Shown: positions 24,241 through 32,892, numbered from the stretch's first letter. The stretch: DNA of 38,731 nt from VBAS01 sp035318985 (GCA_035318985.1 DATHDP010000136.1:1-38731); one strand, 5' to 3'. Notes: generated from the sequence alone by a model not told the origin. A program made the numbers and translations.

Positions 24241-25320
24241 TTACTTGCACTCACCCTTTATCTGTTCATCAATCACTTGCTTGATCTCCATATGCGCATT
24301 AGCTCTTTCATCTCCCAAATAATTTTTTACGAAAAGTATATAAGCATAGCCGCGGCAGAAATCGATCATAGGCCATGTACCAAATAAACCCGGGCTGGCT
24401 AGTGCTGTTGTATTACCATCTTTTTCTTCCACTACCCAACTGCCAAGCGCATAATTAAAACCTTCAGCTGATTTCGGTACATAGCGTTTCGGGACATTGG
24501 CGGTTTGTATCTTCATCATTTCATCTACAGATGCTTCACTGAGAATTTGTTTGTCATTATATTTTCCTTTGTTCATCAGCATCACCAGAAACTTCATATA
24601 GTCTTCAGCAGTTGACCTGGCGCCGCCTGAAGGATTATAAAGACCTCCATCCAATTCAGTAAATGTTGTTTGCCGCATACCAAGAGGTGTAAATAATTTT
24701 TGCTTGATCAATGCATCAAATTTTCTTTTTCCTACAACTTCAAGCACTTTTGCGGCGATATTTAAACCAATATTTCCATACCAGAAATCAGTACCCGCAT
24801 TGGCTCTTATTTCTCTTGCCGCAAAAGATTCCACTTCCTGGTCAAGAGATTCAAACTTTTTTCTTTGTAAGATCTTCTTTAAGAACTTTTCGTCATCTTC
24901 AATACCTGTCATGTGTGAAAGACAATGGCGAATTGTGATAAATTTCTTCATGTACTTTTCAAAAACGGGTAAGTATTTCACCACGGGATCATCAAGAGAT
25001 ATCTTTCCTTCATCCACAAACTGCATCACTAAAGCAGCAGTCAACCATTTGCTGCAACTGGCAATTGGGGCTATCGTTTTAGTCTTGTATTCACCCACCT
25101 CTTTTTTGTACTGCAGGGTATCATCTTTTTTCCAGATCAAAACCACGTAATCCTTCCCGATAAGGCTCTGTTTTTCCTCCAGAATTTTATCCAGGCTACT
25201 GAAATTATATTTCGATACTAAAGGCTTTTCTTTTTTCTGCGCATTTGTGGTCTGTAAGATTAGCAGTGAAACGATAAAAATGCTGAATTTGAGACAGTAA
25301 AACCTGATTTTTAATGACAT
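24241..25320 (-). CDS. Serine hydrolase, beta-lactamase (class C)/PBP-like
   Basis: This 359-residue secreted enzyme has a signal peptide ending TTNAQ. The SxxK motif is Ser88-Cys-Ser-Lys91 in APIASCSKWLTAALVMQFVD, followed by EGKISLDDPVVKYLP. The YxN motif appears in FWYGNIGLNIAAKVLE, and the HxTG-like element HMTGIEDD is present. The family includes class C beta-lactamases, D-Ala-D-Ala carboxypeptidases and esterases; the sequence does not tell which. It diverges from clpB at 25394. The full-length motifs indicate an active enzyme. Confidence 0.9.
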   Translation of the reverse strand: MSLKIRFYCLKFSIFIVSLLILQTTNAQKKEKPLVSKYNFSSLDKILEEKQSLIGKDYVVLIWKKDDTLQYKKEVGEYKTKTIAPIASCSKWLTAALVMQFVDEGKISLDDPVVKYLPVFEKYMKKFITIRHCLSHMTGIEDDEKFLKKILQRKKFESLDQEVESFAAREIRANAGTDFWYGNIGLNIAAKVLEVVGKRKFDALIKQKLFTPLGMRQTTFTELDGGLYNPSGGARSTAEDYMKFLVMLMNKGKYNDKQILSEASVDEMMKIQTANVPKRYVPKSAEGFNYALGSWVVEEKDGNTTALASPGLFGTWPMIDFCRGYAYILFVKNYLGDERANAHMEIKQVIDEQIKGECK

Positions 25321-25393
25321 AGTTTCTGAATTTGGCTCTTGGATTGCTGTTTGAGTCTATGGTTAGACAATATTAAACCATTCAATTTATTAT

Positions 25394-28039
25394 ATGAACT
25401 TAGGAAATTTTACCATAAAAGCCGCTGAAGCTATCCAGGCTGCCCAGCAATTAGCTTTTAATTCACAGAATCCGAATATCGAAACAGAGCATATTCTGAA
25501 GGCGTTGATCGATCAACAAGATTCACCTGTGGACTATTTGCTCAAGAAAAATAATGTAACTATCAACCTTGTTGACAGCAAGCTTGATGAGCTTGTCTCC
25601 AAATTGCCAACCACAACAGGCGATCCTGCACAATCAGTAAGCCGTGATGCAAATAATGTTATTCTTCGTGCAGGAGCAGTGGTTAAAGAATTTAAAGATG
25701 AGTTTGTGACACCTGAACATTTATTGTTAGCGATCGTACAAGGAAATGATGCAGCTGGAAAATTGTTGAAAAATTCCGGTCTTACTGAAAAAGGGTTAAT
25801 CGCGGCAATCAAAGAACTGAGAAAAGGAGAGACAGTTACTTCTCAAACGCAAAGCCAGGAGTTCAATGCGCTGAATAAGTACGCAAAGAATTTAAATGAA
25901 CTTGCAAGACAAGGTAAACTCGATCCTGTTATTGGCCGTGACGAAGAAATAAGAAGAACGCTTCATATCCTTTCAAGAAGAACAAAGAATAATCCCATTC
26001 TTGTTGGTGAACCTGGCGTAGGTAAAACGGCGATCGCCGAAGGAATTGCTCATCGTATTGTGAATGGCGATGTCCCTGAAAATCTGAAATCAAAGATCAT
26101 TTATGCGCTGGATATGGGTTTGCTGATCGCCGGTGCGAAATATAAAGGCGAATTTGAAGAAAGATTAAAAGCAGTTGTAAAAGAAGTTGGCAACAGTAAT
26201 GGAGAAATTATTTTATTCATCGATGAAATTCATACTCTCGTTGGCGCCGGAGGTGGCGAAGGAGCAATGGACGCAGCCAATATTTTAAAACCAGCATTGG
26301 CGAAGGGTGACCTGAGAGCAGTTGGTGCTACTACATTAAATGAGTATCAGAAATTTTTTGAAAAAGATAAAGCACTTGAAAGACGTTTCCAGAAAGTATT
26401 AATTAATGAGCCTTCGGTGGAAGATGCCATTTCAATTTTGCGTGGCTTGAAAGACCGATATGAAACGCATCACCATGTTCGTATTAAAGATGAAGCGATC
26501 ATTGCTGCGGTAGAGTTATCGCATCGTTATATTACGGATCGTTTTCTCCCTGATAAAGCAATTGACTTAATTGATGAAAGTGCTGCAAAACTTCGCCTGG
26601 AGATGAATTCCATGCCGGAAGAACTTGATACGCTGGAAAGACAAATTCGGCAATTAGAGATAGAAAGAGAAGCTATCAAAAGAGAGAATGACGATCATAA
26701 ACTTAAAGAGTTAAACACAGAGATAGGAAATCTTTCAGTGGAAAGGGATACACTTAAAGCAAAATGGAGAGAGGAAAAAGAATTGGTAGAGAAAGTTCAG
26801 AATGCAAAAGCTGAAATTGAAAACTTGAAAACATTAGCTGAAAGGTTAGAGAGAGAAGGAGATTATGGAAAAGTAGCTGAGATCAGGTATGGTAAAATAA
26901 AAGAACAAGAAAAGATCATTGAGGAGTTGAGCAAGCAACTTGAATCAACCGGCGAGAAACGTCTTTTAAAAGAAGAAGTAGATGCCGAAGATATTGCAGA
27001 GAGTGTTGCTAAATCAACTGGTATTCCTGTTACAAAGATGTTGCAAAGCGATAAGGAGAAATTATTGCATCTCGAAGAACATTTACACGAGAGAGTTGTT
27101 GGACAAGAGGAAGCGATCACTGCAGTTGCAGATGCAATAAGAAGAAGCCGTGCAGGATTGCAGGATCCGAAGAAGCCAATTGGTTCATTTATTTTCTTAG
27201 GAACAACCGGTGTTGGTAAAACAGAATTAGCAAAAGCATTGGCAGAATATTTATTCGATGATGAAAGCATGATGACAAGGATCGACATGAGTGAGTACCA
27301 GGAAAAACATACAGTGAGTCGTTTGGTTGGCGCACCTCCGGGATATGTTGGTTATGATGAAGGTGGTCAGTTAACTGAAGCAGTCCGAAGAAAACCTTAC
27401 AGTGTTGTGTTACTGGACGAAATTGAAAAAGCACATCCTGATGTTTGGAATGTTTTATTACAAGTGTTGGATGATGGAAGATTGACGGATAACAAAGGTC
27501 GTGTTGTGAATTTTAAAAACACGATCATCATCATGACAAGTAATATTGGTAGCAGCATCATTCAGGATGCTTTTGAAAATGTAACAGAAAAAAATGTTGA
27601 AGAAGCAACTGGAAAAGCAAAAATTGAAGTAATGGCTTTATTGCGTCAAACAATTCGTCCGGAGTTTTTGAACAGGGTAGATGAGATCATAATGTTCCAG
27701 CCATTGCTCAAAAAAGAGATCAAGGGAATTGTAAAAATCCAGTTGGAAAACCTGAAAAAATTGGTGGTAGAAAGTGGCATTCAGCTCGATTTCAGCGACT
27801 ATGCCTTAGAATTTTTAACTGAGCAAGGCTTTGATCCTCAATACGGTGCACGGCCTTTAAAACGTTTAATACAAAAGGAAATTGTCAATACGCTGAGTAG
27901 ACGTATATTGGCCGGAGATATTGATAAATCAAGACCGGTTTTGGTGGATGTTTTTGACAATACAGTTGTATTCAGAAATGAAGAAAACGGCAAGCCATCC
28001 TCAAAACCAAAAGAACAAAAATCAACATTAAACAAATAA
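25394..28039 (+). CDS. clpB: ATP-dependent disaggregase ClpB
   Basis: ClpB works with DnaK to pull apart protein aggregates in the cytosol. The 881-residue protein has the Clp_N domain (about 1-145), AAA1 with Walker A GEPGVGKTA (about 205) and Walker B ILFIDEIHTLVG, a coiled-coil middle domain (about 400-530, Glu/Lys/Arg-rich), and AAA2 with GTTGVGKTE (about 602) and VVLLDEIEKAHPDVW. The C-terminal region contains GFDPQYGARPLKRLIQKEI. Length and order are normal, and the middle domain separates it from ClpA and ClpC. No CIRCE-type operator is seen in the 73-nt gap from the divergent hydrolase gene. A DsbA-like gene follows after 33 nt. Confidence 0.98.
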   Translation: MNLGNFTIKAAEAIQAAQQLAFNSQNPNIETEHILKALIDQQDSPVDYLLKKNNVTINLVDSKLDELVSKLPTTTGDPAQSVSRDANNVILRAGAVVKEFKDEFVTPEHLLLAIVQGNDAAGKLLKNSGLTEKGLIAAIKELRKGETVTSQTQSQEFNALNKYAKNLNELARQGKLDPVIGRDEEIRRTLHILSRRTKNNPILVGEPGVGKTAIAEGIAHRIVNGDVPENLKSKIIYALDMGLLIAGAKYKGEFEERLKAVVKEVGNSNGEIILFIDEIHTLVGAGGGEGAMDAANILKPALAKGDLRAVGATTLNEYQKFFEKDKALERRFQKVLINEPSVEDAISILRGLKDRYETHHHVRIKDEAIIAAVELSHRYITDRFLPDKAIDLIDESAAKLRLEMNSMPEELDTLERQIRQLEIEREAIKRENDDHKLKELNTEIGNLSVERDTLKAKWREEKELVEKVQNAKAEIENLKTLAERLEREGDYGKVAEIRYGKIKEQEKIIEELSKQLESTGEKRLLKEEVDAEDIAESVAKSTGIPVTKMLQSDKEKLLHLEEHLHERVVGQEEAITAVADAIRRSRAGLQDPKKPIGSFIFLGTTGVGKTELAKALAEYLFDDESMMTRIDMSEYQEKHTVSRLVGAPPGYVGYDEGGQLTEAVRRKPYSVVLLDEIEKAHPDVWNVLLQVLDDGRLTDNKGRVVNFKNTIIIMTSNIGSSIIQDAFENVTEKNVEEATGKAKIEVMALLRQTIRPEFLNRVDEIIMFQPLLKKEIKGIVKIQLENLKKLVVESGIQLDFSDYALEFLTEQGFDPQYGARPLKRLIQKEIVNTLSRRILAGDIDKSRPVLVDVFDNTVVFRNEENGKPSSKPKEQKSTLNK

Positions 28040-28040
28040 T

Positions 28041-28056
28041 CCCGTGATAAAACGGG
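28041..28056 (+). other. Small hairpin between clpB and the DsbA-like gene
   Basis: CCCGT and ACGGG form a 5-bp stem around GATAAA right after the clpB stop. There is no T-tract, so it is probably not a terminator. It could protect or separate the two messages. Confidence 0.4.
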
Positions 28057-28057
28057 C

Positions 28058-28063
28058 AAGGAG
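28058..28063 (+). promoter_or_regulatory. Strong Shine-Dalgarno site AAGGAG
   Basis: AAGGAG lies 9 nt before the ATG at 28073. This is a full anti-16S match in a window where most genes lack one, which marks the downstream gene for independent, efficient translation and fixes its start. Confidence 0.6.
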
Positions 28064-28072
28064 TAAAGAGAT

Positions 28073-28645
28073 ATGCCAGCACCAAAAGAAGTAGTTATTA
28101 TTATCAAGCCTACGGAAATGTGGGTGGGAAATGAGAAAGCATCTGTAACCCTGATGGAATGGGGCGAATACGAAAGTGAAGAATGTGCAAAAGCAAACGA
28201 AGTTGTTAAGCAGATATTAGAAAAGTATGAAGGAAAGATCCGTTTTCAATTCAGACATTTTCCACTTACAAAAATTCATCAGCGTAGTTTAAAAGCAAGT
28301 GAATCTGCAGTTGCTGCAGGTCAAACAGGTAAGTTCTGGGAAATGCATAATATTTTGTATCAAAACAGGAGAAACCTTGGAACCACAAGTTTGAAACTGT
28401 ATAGCCGCGAAGCAGGGATCAGTGATAAAAATTTTCTTGATAGCCTTGTTAACGGTACTTATGGTTGGCAGGTGCAGGATGACATTAAAGAAGGAATTGG
28501 AAGAGGCGTAAAAGAGTTGCCTGCATTCTTTGTCAATGATGAACCACTTGGAGTAAAACCAACCTTTGATAACCTGAGTAAGGCTATTGATAATGCATTA
28601 AAAAGCAAAGGAAAGAAAAAACCAGTTGCTAAGAAAAGAGCATAA
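28073..28645 (+). CDS. DsbA-like thioredoxin-fold protein lacking the first active-site Cys
   Basis: This 190-residue protein matches the Thioredoxin_4/DsbA family. An opening strand ending MEWGEY precedes the active-site helix, then come IRFQFRHFPL, the helical insert (HQRSLKASESAVAAGQTGKF, then WEMHNILYQN), and the cis-Pro loop VKELPAFFVN with Pro150. The family's CPYC site reads Ser35-Glu-Glu-Cys38, so the attacking first Cys is gone and normal disulphide exchange is unlikely. There is no signal peptide, so it should be cytosolic, and the tail is Lys-rich (KSKGKKKPVAKKRA). It follows clpB by 33 nt with its own strong ribosome-binding site, hinting at a link with stress response. Its reaction is unknown. 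Confidence 0.85.
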   Translation: MPAPKEVVIIIKPTEMWVGNEKASVTLMEWGEYESEECAKANEVVKQILEKYEGKIRFQFRHFPLTKIHQRSLKASESAVAAGQTGKFWEMHNILYQNRRNLGTTSLKLYSREAGISDKNFLDSLVNGTYGWQVQDDIKEGIGRGVKELPAFFVNDEPLGVKPTFDNLSKAIDNALKSKGKKKPVAKKRA

Positions 28646-28648
28646 AAA

Positions 28649-28676
28649 AAAAGTCCTGCTGAAAAGCGGGACTTTT
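28649..28676. terminator. Bidirectional rho-independent terminator
   Basis: AAAAGTCCTGCT pairs with AGCGGGACTTTT (12 bp, one T:G wobble) around a GAAA tetraloop. T-rich sequence follows on the plus strand. An A-run at 28644-28652 gives a T-run on the minus strand. It sits between the convergent DsbA-like and RRM genes and can stop both transcripts. Confidence 0.92.
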
Positions 28677-28696
28677 CTTTTAATCAGGTTGTCAAA

Positions 28697-29002
28697 TTAC
28701 CAACGGCTGTTGCTATTGGAATATGAGCGACGATTGTTGTTGCCACCACCAGTTCTTTCTTCACGTGGTTTTGCAACACTTACTTTAATAGCACGACCAT
28801 CAACGGTAGCGCCATCTAATTCAGCAATTGCTTTTTGAGCAGCTGCATCATCAGACATTTCAACAAAGCCAAAACCGCGGCTGCGCCCTGTTTCTTTGTC
28901 GTTAATAACTTTAGCTGATGTTACTTCTCCGTAATCAGCAAAATAACTTTTTAAGTCTTCATCTTGTACGTTGAAGCTTAAGTTTGAAACATAAATGTTC
29001 AT
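28697..29002 (-). CDS. RRM-type RNA-binding protein
   Basis: This 101-residue single RNA-recognition motif covers residues 1-80 with RNP2 IYVSNL at the start and RNP1 RGFGFVEM in the middle, closing with AIKVSVAKP. A short Gly/Asn/Arg/Ser tail (REERTGGGNNNRRSYSNSNS) follows. This is the small glycine-rich RNA-binding protein type found in cyanobacteria and Bacteroidota, often cold-inducible. It probably binds mRNA as a chaperone. About 270 nt separate it from the divergent cytochrome gene, which leaves room for a long regulated leader. Confidence 0.95.
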   Translation of the reverse strand: MNIYVSNLSFNVQDEDLKSYFADYGEVTSAKVINDKETGRSRGFGFVEMSDDAAAQKAIAELDGATVDGRAIKVSVAKPREERTGGGNNNRRSYSNSNSRW

Positions 29003-29272
29003 TTACTTTTGAAATTTAAATTAATAATGATCTGAGAAACGAGTACTGGAAAGAAGACTAACTATTTAGCAGATTAACGCTTAGCAGAAAAAATCATTTA
29101 CTTACCAAAAACTAGAACTCAAATTTGAAGCACGAAGGTAATGGTTATTGGCCGAATGTTCTTTTTTATTTTCCATTGGCATCGTTAAGATTCTAATAAT
29201 TTTCATTTCATTTTTAAAAATAAATATGTAGCTTTTGGCTCCAAAACGTAAACCAAAACAAAATAAAACATT

Positions 29273-29893
29273 ATGAAACGAATTTCCACCACAGCAATTA
29301 TGCTTGTTGCTGTAGCTTTGTTCTCCACACAATGTACGGATGAAAAAAAAGAAGACACTAGTGGAACTAGTGAAGTAAACGCACCGGTTGCCCAATTTGG
29401 TGGCTTTGACAGCCAGGTAAAATGGGGTGAACGTCTTGTCGCTATTTGTGGATGTAATGATTGTCATACACCCAAAAAAATGGGACCAAACGGGCCAGAG
29501 AATGACATGAGTTTGATGCTTTCAGGACATCCTGCAAAAATGCCTCCTGCAAATATTGATCCGAAAGAAGCTGCAAAAAAAGGTCTCATAGTTACCCAAA
29601 CATTCACAGCCTGGACAGGGCCATGGGGAACTACTTACGCTGCGAACCTTACTTCAGATTCTACGGGTATCGGCGGATGGAAGGAAGAACAATTTTTGAA
29701 AGCGCTGCATGAGAAGAAATGGATGGGACTTGAAAACACGAGGCCACTTATGCCGCCCATGTCTATGATGCCCGCAGTCGAAATGCATGATGATGAATTG
29801 AAAGCAATTTTTGCTTATCTCAAAACAACACCTCCAGTTAAAAATGTAATTCCAGAGGCAGTATTGTTACCACCACCTTCACCAGCTAAATAA
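29273..29893 (+). CDS. Cytochrome c-type protein, probable lipoprotein
   Basis: This 206-residue protein carries one heme c attachment motif, CNDCH, within ICGCNDCHTPKKMG. A likely axial Met lies in the RPLMPPMSMMPA region. The fold context is IGGWKEEQFLKALHEKKW and the closing helix DDELKAIFAYLKTTPPV, typical of class I cytochrome c domains. The N-terminus is hydrophobic and ends FSTQC (Cys21), followed by an acidic/Lys-rich linker, consistent with a lipoprotein although Gln before Cys is not classical. It is probably an electron carrier at the periplasmic face of a membrane. Partner oxidases are not in the window. A terminator follows. Confidence 0.88.
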   Translation: MKRISTTAIMLVAVALFSTQCTDEKKEDTSGTSEVNAPVAQFGGFDSQVKWGERLVAICGCNDCHTPKKMGPNGPENDMSLMLSGHPAKMPPANIDPKEAAKKGLIVTQTFTAWTGPWGTTYAANLTSDSTGIGGWKEEQFLKALHEKKWMGLENTRPLMPPMSMMPAVEMHDDELKAIFAYLKTTPPVKNVIPEAVLLPPPSPAK

Positions 29894-29914
29894 ATTTCCT
29901 TGATAAATTATTTT

Positions 29915-29941
29915 AACCCTGCCGAGTGTTGCAGGGTTTTT
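29915..29941 (+). terminator. Rho-independent terminator after cytochrome gene
   Basis: AACCCTGC pairs perfectly with GCAGGGTT around CGAGTGTT. T-rich DNA follows (TTTTTATTTT from 29937). It overlaps the stop codon of the convergent esterase gene at 29940-29942. On the minus strand the downstream side is A-rich, so it mainly serves the plus-strand gene. Confidence 0.85.
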
Positions 29942-31349
29942 ATTTTACAGGGCTCTGATCAAGATCCCAATTATCTGTACGAAAGGGACAAAGAGGTAAT
30001 CCTTCTTTACTGAAGACATTTCCAATTATTGTATTGCCAAAAGCATAGCGTACCTGCGCAGGTTCGGCAACATTATCATTCCATACAATTATTTTATCTT
30101 TTTCAATTCTGGCTTGTGCAGGAGACCATTGTTCAGTTTTCAGATCAAAAACCATAAAGCCTTCGATCGCATCGTTATCCCTAAAACCTTTCGGAACATT
30201 ATCAAAACTTAGTGTGACTCTGTTTTTATTCCTGGTTTTGCTTTTATACATCGGGCTTTTATAGGCAATTCCTTTTTGCTTATATGTTTCAGCCAATGCC
30301 CAGTTAGCAAGCCGGTATCCAACATCGTGTTTATTTTGTGGATGGAGATTGTTGACCCCGTCTGTCAGGTCAGTTATTACAACCATTCCCGCATTTGGAA
30401 AATTCATAGCTTTTGTTTGTGCTTCCTGCACTAAAGCACCTACATTATTATTCCCGTATTTATAAGGAGCAATTTGTACGTAATAAAATGGAAAATCTTT
30501 TTTCCATGCTTCACGCCATGATTTGATCATCGTAGTAAATAACTTGTAATAAGTATCATTATTACCGACATTACTTTCTCCCTGGTACCAAATTGTACCA
30601 GCAATATTGAATTTGGTAATTGGATCGATCATGGCATTATAACAAAGCCCATCATGATTTGGCCACCAACGAAAACTTTGAAGACGAGCAGCGGCCAAAC
30701 GAAGTTCATCATCATTGTTAAAAATGTGTTCTGGCGTCCATACTTCCGCCGGTGTGCCGCCCCAGCTTGAATTGATCAAACCAATTGGTACATTCAGGTC
30801 CTTATTAATTTTTTTTCCAAAGAAATAACCAACTGCACTAAATGTTTTTAAGGAATTTGAATCACAAACCTTCCAATCTGCTTTCACATCATCTTGTGGA
30901 TGATTGGCTGTTGTTTTGGGGATATTGAAAAAACGAATATTTGTATTATAGCAAGTGGGCAATTCATCTCTGATGTCTTTTAATCCATTCAAATAACTCC
31001 ACTCCATATTCGATTGCCCTGAACAAACCCAAACTTCTCCGATCATAACATCATTCAAGACAATTGTGCTATACCCTTTTAGCGTAATGGTATAAGGACC
31101 ACCAGCTGAGGGTGTCTTTACTTTTATTTTCCAGTTTGCACGATTATTTACAGCTGTGGTATCAGTTTTTCCATTCCAGCTTGCGGTTACTACAATTCTT
31201 TCACCGGGAGTTCCCCAGCCCCATAAGTTTGCCGAATCATTTTGTTGCAAAACCATACCTGAAGAAATTATTGCAGGTACTCTTAACTGGGCTTCTAAGT
31301 GAGTTGAAGCTAAAAAAATAATGCTTACAAAAAGCAATAAGGCTCTCAT
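29940..31349 (-). CDS. Sialate O-acetylesterase-like SGNH hydrolase
   Basis: This 469-residue secreted enzyme has a signal peptide ending HLEAQ. The family block I is CSGQSNMEW with catalytic Ser113. Further conserved blocks are GLINSSWGGTPAEVWTP and IWYQGESN, and the catalytic Asp/His region is DLTDGVNNLHPQNKHDVG. Enzymes of this family remove acetyl groups from sialic acids or from plant polysaccharides (xylan, pectin). In Bacteroidota they usually serve glycan breakdown. It is monocistronic, separated from the lytic transglycosylase by 256 nt. The exact substrate cannot be read from sequence. Confidence 0.93.
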   Translation of the reverse strand: MRALLLFVSIIFLASTHLEAQLRVPAIISSGMVLQQNDSANLWGWGTPGERIVVTASWNGKTDTTAVNNRANWKIKVKTPSAGGPYTITLKGYSTIVLNDVMIGEVWVCSGQSNMEWSYLNGLKDIRDELPTCYNTNIRFFNIPKTTANHPQDDVKADWKVCDSNSLKTFSAVGYFFGKKINKDLNVPIGLINSSWGGTPAEVWTPEHIFNNDDELRLAAARLQSFRWWPNHDGLCYNAMIDPITKFNIAGTIWYQGESNVGNNDTYYKLFTTMIKSWREAWKKDFPFYYVQIAPYKYGNNNVGALVQEAQTKAMNFPNAGMVVITDLTDGVNNLHPQNKHDVGYRLANWALAETYKQKGIAYKSPMYKSKTRNKNRVTLSFDNVPKGFRDNDAIEGFMVFDLKTEQWSPAQARIEKDKIIVWNDNVAEPAQVRYAFGNTIIGNVFSKEGLPLCPFRTDNWDLDQSPVK

Positions 31350-31500
31350 TTGTTAGTCCAGGTTTGTGGACATTAAATGTAAGGATTTTATCAGTTGATT
31401 AGAAAAACTGTTTAGGTTCTGTGATGATTGGTTTGGGGCTGCGAGTAGAATACATAATTGGGTTTATCTATGCAAGTAGATTAGCCAGAAATAACCTTAA

Positions 31501-31536
31501 CTCTGAATTGAAACACTCAACTGTTTCAATTCAGAG
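31501..31536. repeat. Perfect 15-bp hairpin in intergenic DNA
   Basis: CTCTGAATTGAAACA at 31501-31515 pairs perfectly with 31522-31536 around the six-base loop CTCAAC. It lies between the 5' end of the esterase gene and the 3' end of the lytic transglycosylase gene, both on the minus strand. No T-tract follows in either direction, so it is a weak terminator at best. It may be a transcript-end protector, a protein-binding site or a mobile repeat. Confidence 0.8.
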
Positions 31537-31605
31537 AGAAAGTTTCGGCGTTGTCTGCCGGGATCATTAATGCGAGATAAATTATATCAGCAATCATTTT
31601 GATTG

Positions 31606-32460
31606 TTATTTTTTTAGAATCAATTGTAAACTGTCTTCATGATTGACAACTGCCACCCATTGACTGAATGCGGTGGTAGTATCATTCTGTTCATTACCTG
31701 GATTATTTTTTGCTTTAAACTCTTCAAGTTGTTTTAAATATTTTTCTGTTTCAACTTTTCCAAGTGTTACAAGACTTCCACCACCTTCAAAATAATAGTG
31801 AGTGGCAATAAATCTTTTTACATGTAGTCTTGTTTCTTTTGGTAAAAAATTTTGAAGTTTCCAGAAACTTCTGCTTCCTGATTTTTTTATTGCATTTAGA
31901 ACAGGTCCCGGACCACTGTTATAAGCTGCTATTACTAAAAGCCAATCTTCAAAATATCCATACAGATCTGTTAAGTATTTTGCTGCAGCTACGGTACTTT
32001 TCCCAATCTGCTGTCGTTCATCATACTTTGAAGTGATCCTTAGTCCTAATGTTTTTGCTGTACCTGGCATAAATTGCCAAACACCAACTGCACCAACCCC
32101 AGACCTTGCATTTGTTTTTAATTTTGATTCTATGATCGCAAGATATTTTAGTTCAAGAGGGATCTGGTATTGAGTAAAGACTTTATCAATGGTTTTTAAA
32201 TAACCACTTTTATTTAATTTAATGTCCTCAAATAATTCGTCATAGTCTTCAGCATAATCCTGTACGAATTTTCCCATTGACTGGTGTAAGGGAACAACTG
32301 GAATTGATAAAGGTGATTTACCTGTTATTGATAAAAGAATTGAGTCATTATATGCAGGATCATTCGGAGTAAGAGGAGCCATTCCTCCATTTGATCTCAG
32401 AACAAACATGAAAAATAATACCAGAAAAGATACGGTCTTAATTTGTTTCTTGTTCAACAT
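31606..32460 (-). CDS. Lytic transglycosylase (SLT domain, MltD-like)
   Basis: The 284-residue enzyme cleaves peptidoglycan glycan strands to 1,6-anhydro-muropeptides. The hydrophobic N-terminus (about residues 10-22) acts as a signal peptide or anchor. The SLT domain spans about 85-240. Catalytic Glu111 is in LKYLAIIESKLKTNARS, followed by GAVGVWQFMPGTAKTLGL, the DLYGYFEDWLLVIAAYNSGP motif and a late HYYFEGGG. No LysM repeat follows, unlike full-length MltD. Its product feeds the AnmK recycling step encoded elsewhere in this window, a pathway link rather than an operon link. Confidence 0.93.
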   Translation of the reverse strand: MLNKKQIKTVSFLVLFFMFVLRSNGGMAPLTPNDPAYNDSILLSITGKSPLSIPVVPLHQSMGKFVQDYAEDYDELFEDIKLNKSGYLKTIDKVFTQYQIPLELKYLAIIESKLKTNARSGVGAVGVWQFMPGTAKTLGLRITSKYDERQQIGKSTVAAAKYLTDLYGYFEDWLLVIAAYNSGPGPVLNAIKKSGSRSFWKLQNFLPKETRLHVKRFIATHYYFEGGGSLVTLGKVETEKYLKQLEEFKAKNNPGNEQNDTTTAFSQWVAVVNHEDSLQLILKK

Positions 32461-32703
32461 CGTTTTAAATTTTTAGGTAAAACAATGCCGACCCAAGGTG
32501 TTGGATTTCTAACTCGAAAAATTAATCACAGGGTATTGGAGTAAAAGGGTTGTTAAAAAAATTCCGGGGGTACGGTTATTTGGCTTTTCATTTCCGGAAC
32601 AGAAATGGTTGCCATAGGAAATTGATTGAACTAACCAAAAATAGAAACCACAAACCGGATCGCATAGCATATTGCATTAGGAAATACACTATCAAAAATT
32701 TAA

Positions 32704-32730
32704 TTCAATGATACTCATTGAAGTTTTTTT
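32704..32730 (+). terminator. Dyad plus T-tract, orphan terminator or operator
   Basis: An 8-bp stem (TTCAATGA/TCATTGAA) with a three-base loop is followed by GTTTTTTT. A three-base TAC loop is tight but possible. The stem is AT-rich, hence weak. No plus-strand gene precedes it, so either a small RNA ends here or the dyad is a repressor site for the MFS gene. Confidence 0.4.
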
Positions 32731-32867
32731 ACCCATCTTGTTAAAGACGAATAAATACGTGAATAAAAAGACGCTTTTTTAATGTTTTTTTGGAACAACC
32801 CACATTGGCAATAATGATGCCGTTTTAAAGGGCATTTTGATTGTTTTTTTTATTTATGATTGTTCTG

Positions 32868-32875
32868 CAACTTTG
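32868..32875 (+). promoter_or_regulatory. Candidate -7 element CAACTTTG for the MFS gene
   Basis: CAACTTTG matches TAnnTTTG at every fixed base except the first. It lies 17 nt before the chosen ATG, the same spacing as at the ABC-2 permease gene. Confidence 0.3.
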
Positions 32876-32892
32876 AGAAACAAAACCACAAA

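Larger units (their letters stand above)
32461..32892. other. Divergent intergenic region with a dyad and T-tract
   Basis: The 432 nt between the divergent lytic transglycosylase and MFS genes hold no supported reading frame. TTCAATGA-TAC-TCATTGAA at 32704-32722 is a perfect 8-bp dyad followed after one G by seven T, so on the plus strand it looks like an AT-rich terminator with no gene before it. A short RNA upstream of it, or an operator, are both possible. The right end holds the promoter-like CAACTTTG. Confidence 0.5.

Noticed and set aside
24704..25150. 148-codon plus-strand frame opposite the serine hydrolase
   Set aside because: The minus strand encodes a complete hydrolase with all motifs; this frame has no recognisable features.
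29102..29467. 121-codon minus-strand frame overlapping the cytochrome start
   Set aside because: It is antisense to the heme-motif coding sequence, with no conserved pattern of its own.
31550..31575. GCCGGGATCATTAATG resembling the GCCGGGATAATTAAG inside the 23.5-kb repeat
   Set aside because: About 13 of 15 bases match, but there is no accompanying stem. The similarity is too short to call another copy.
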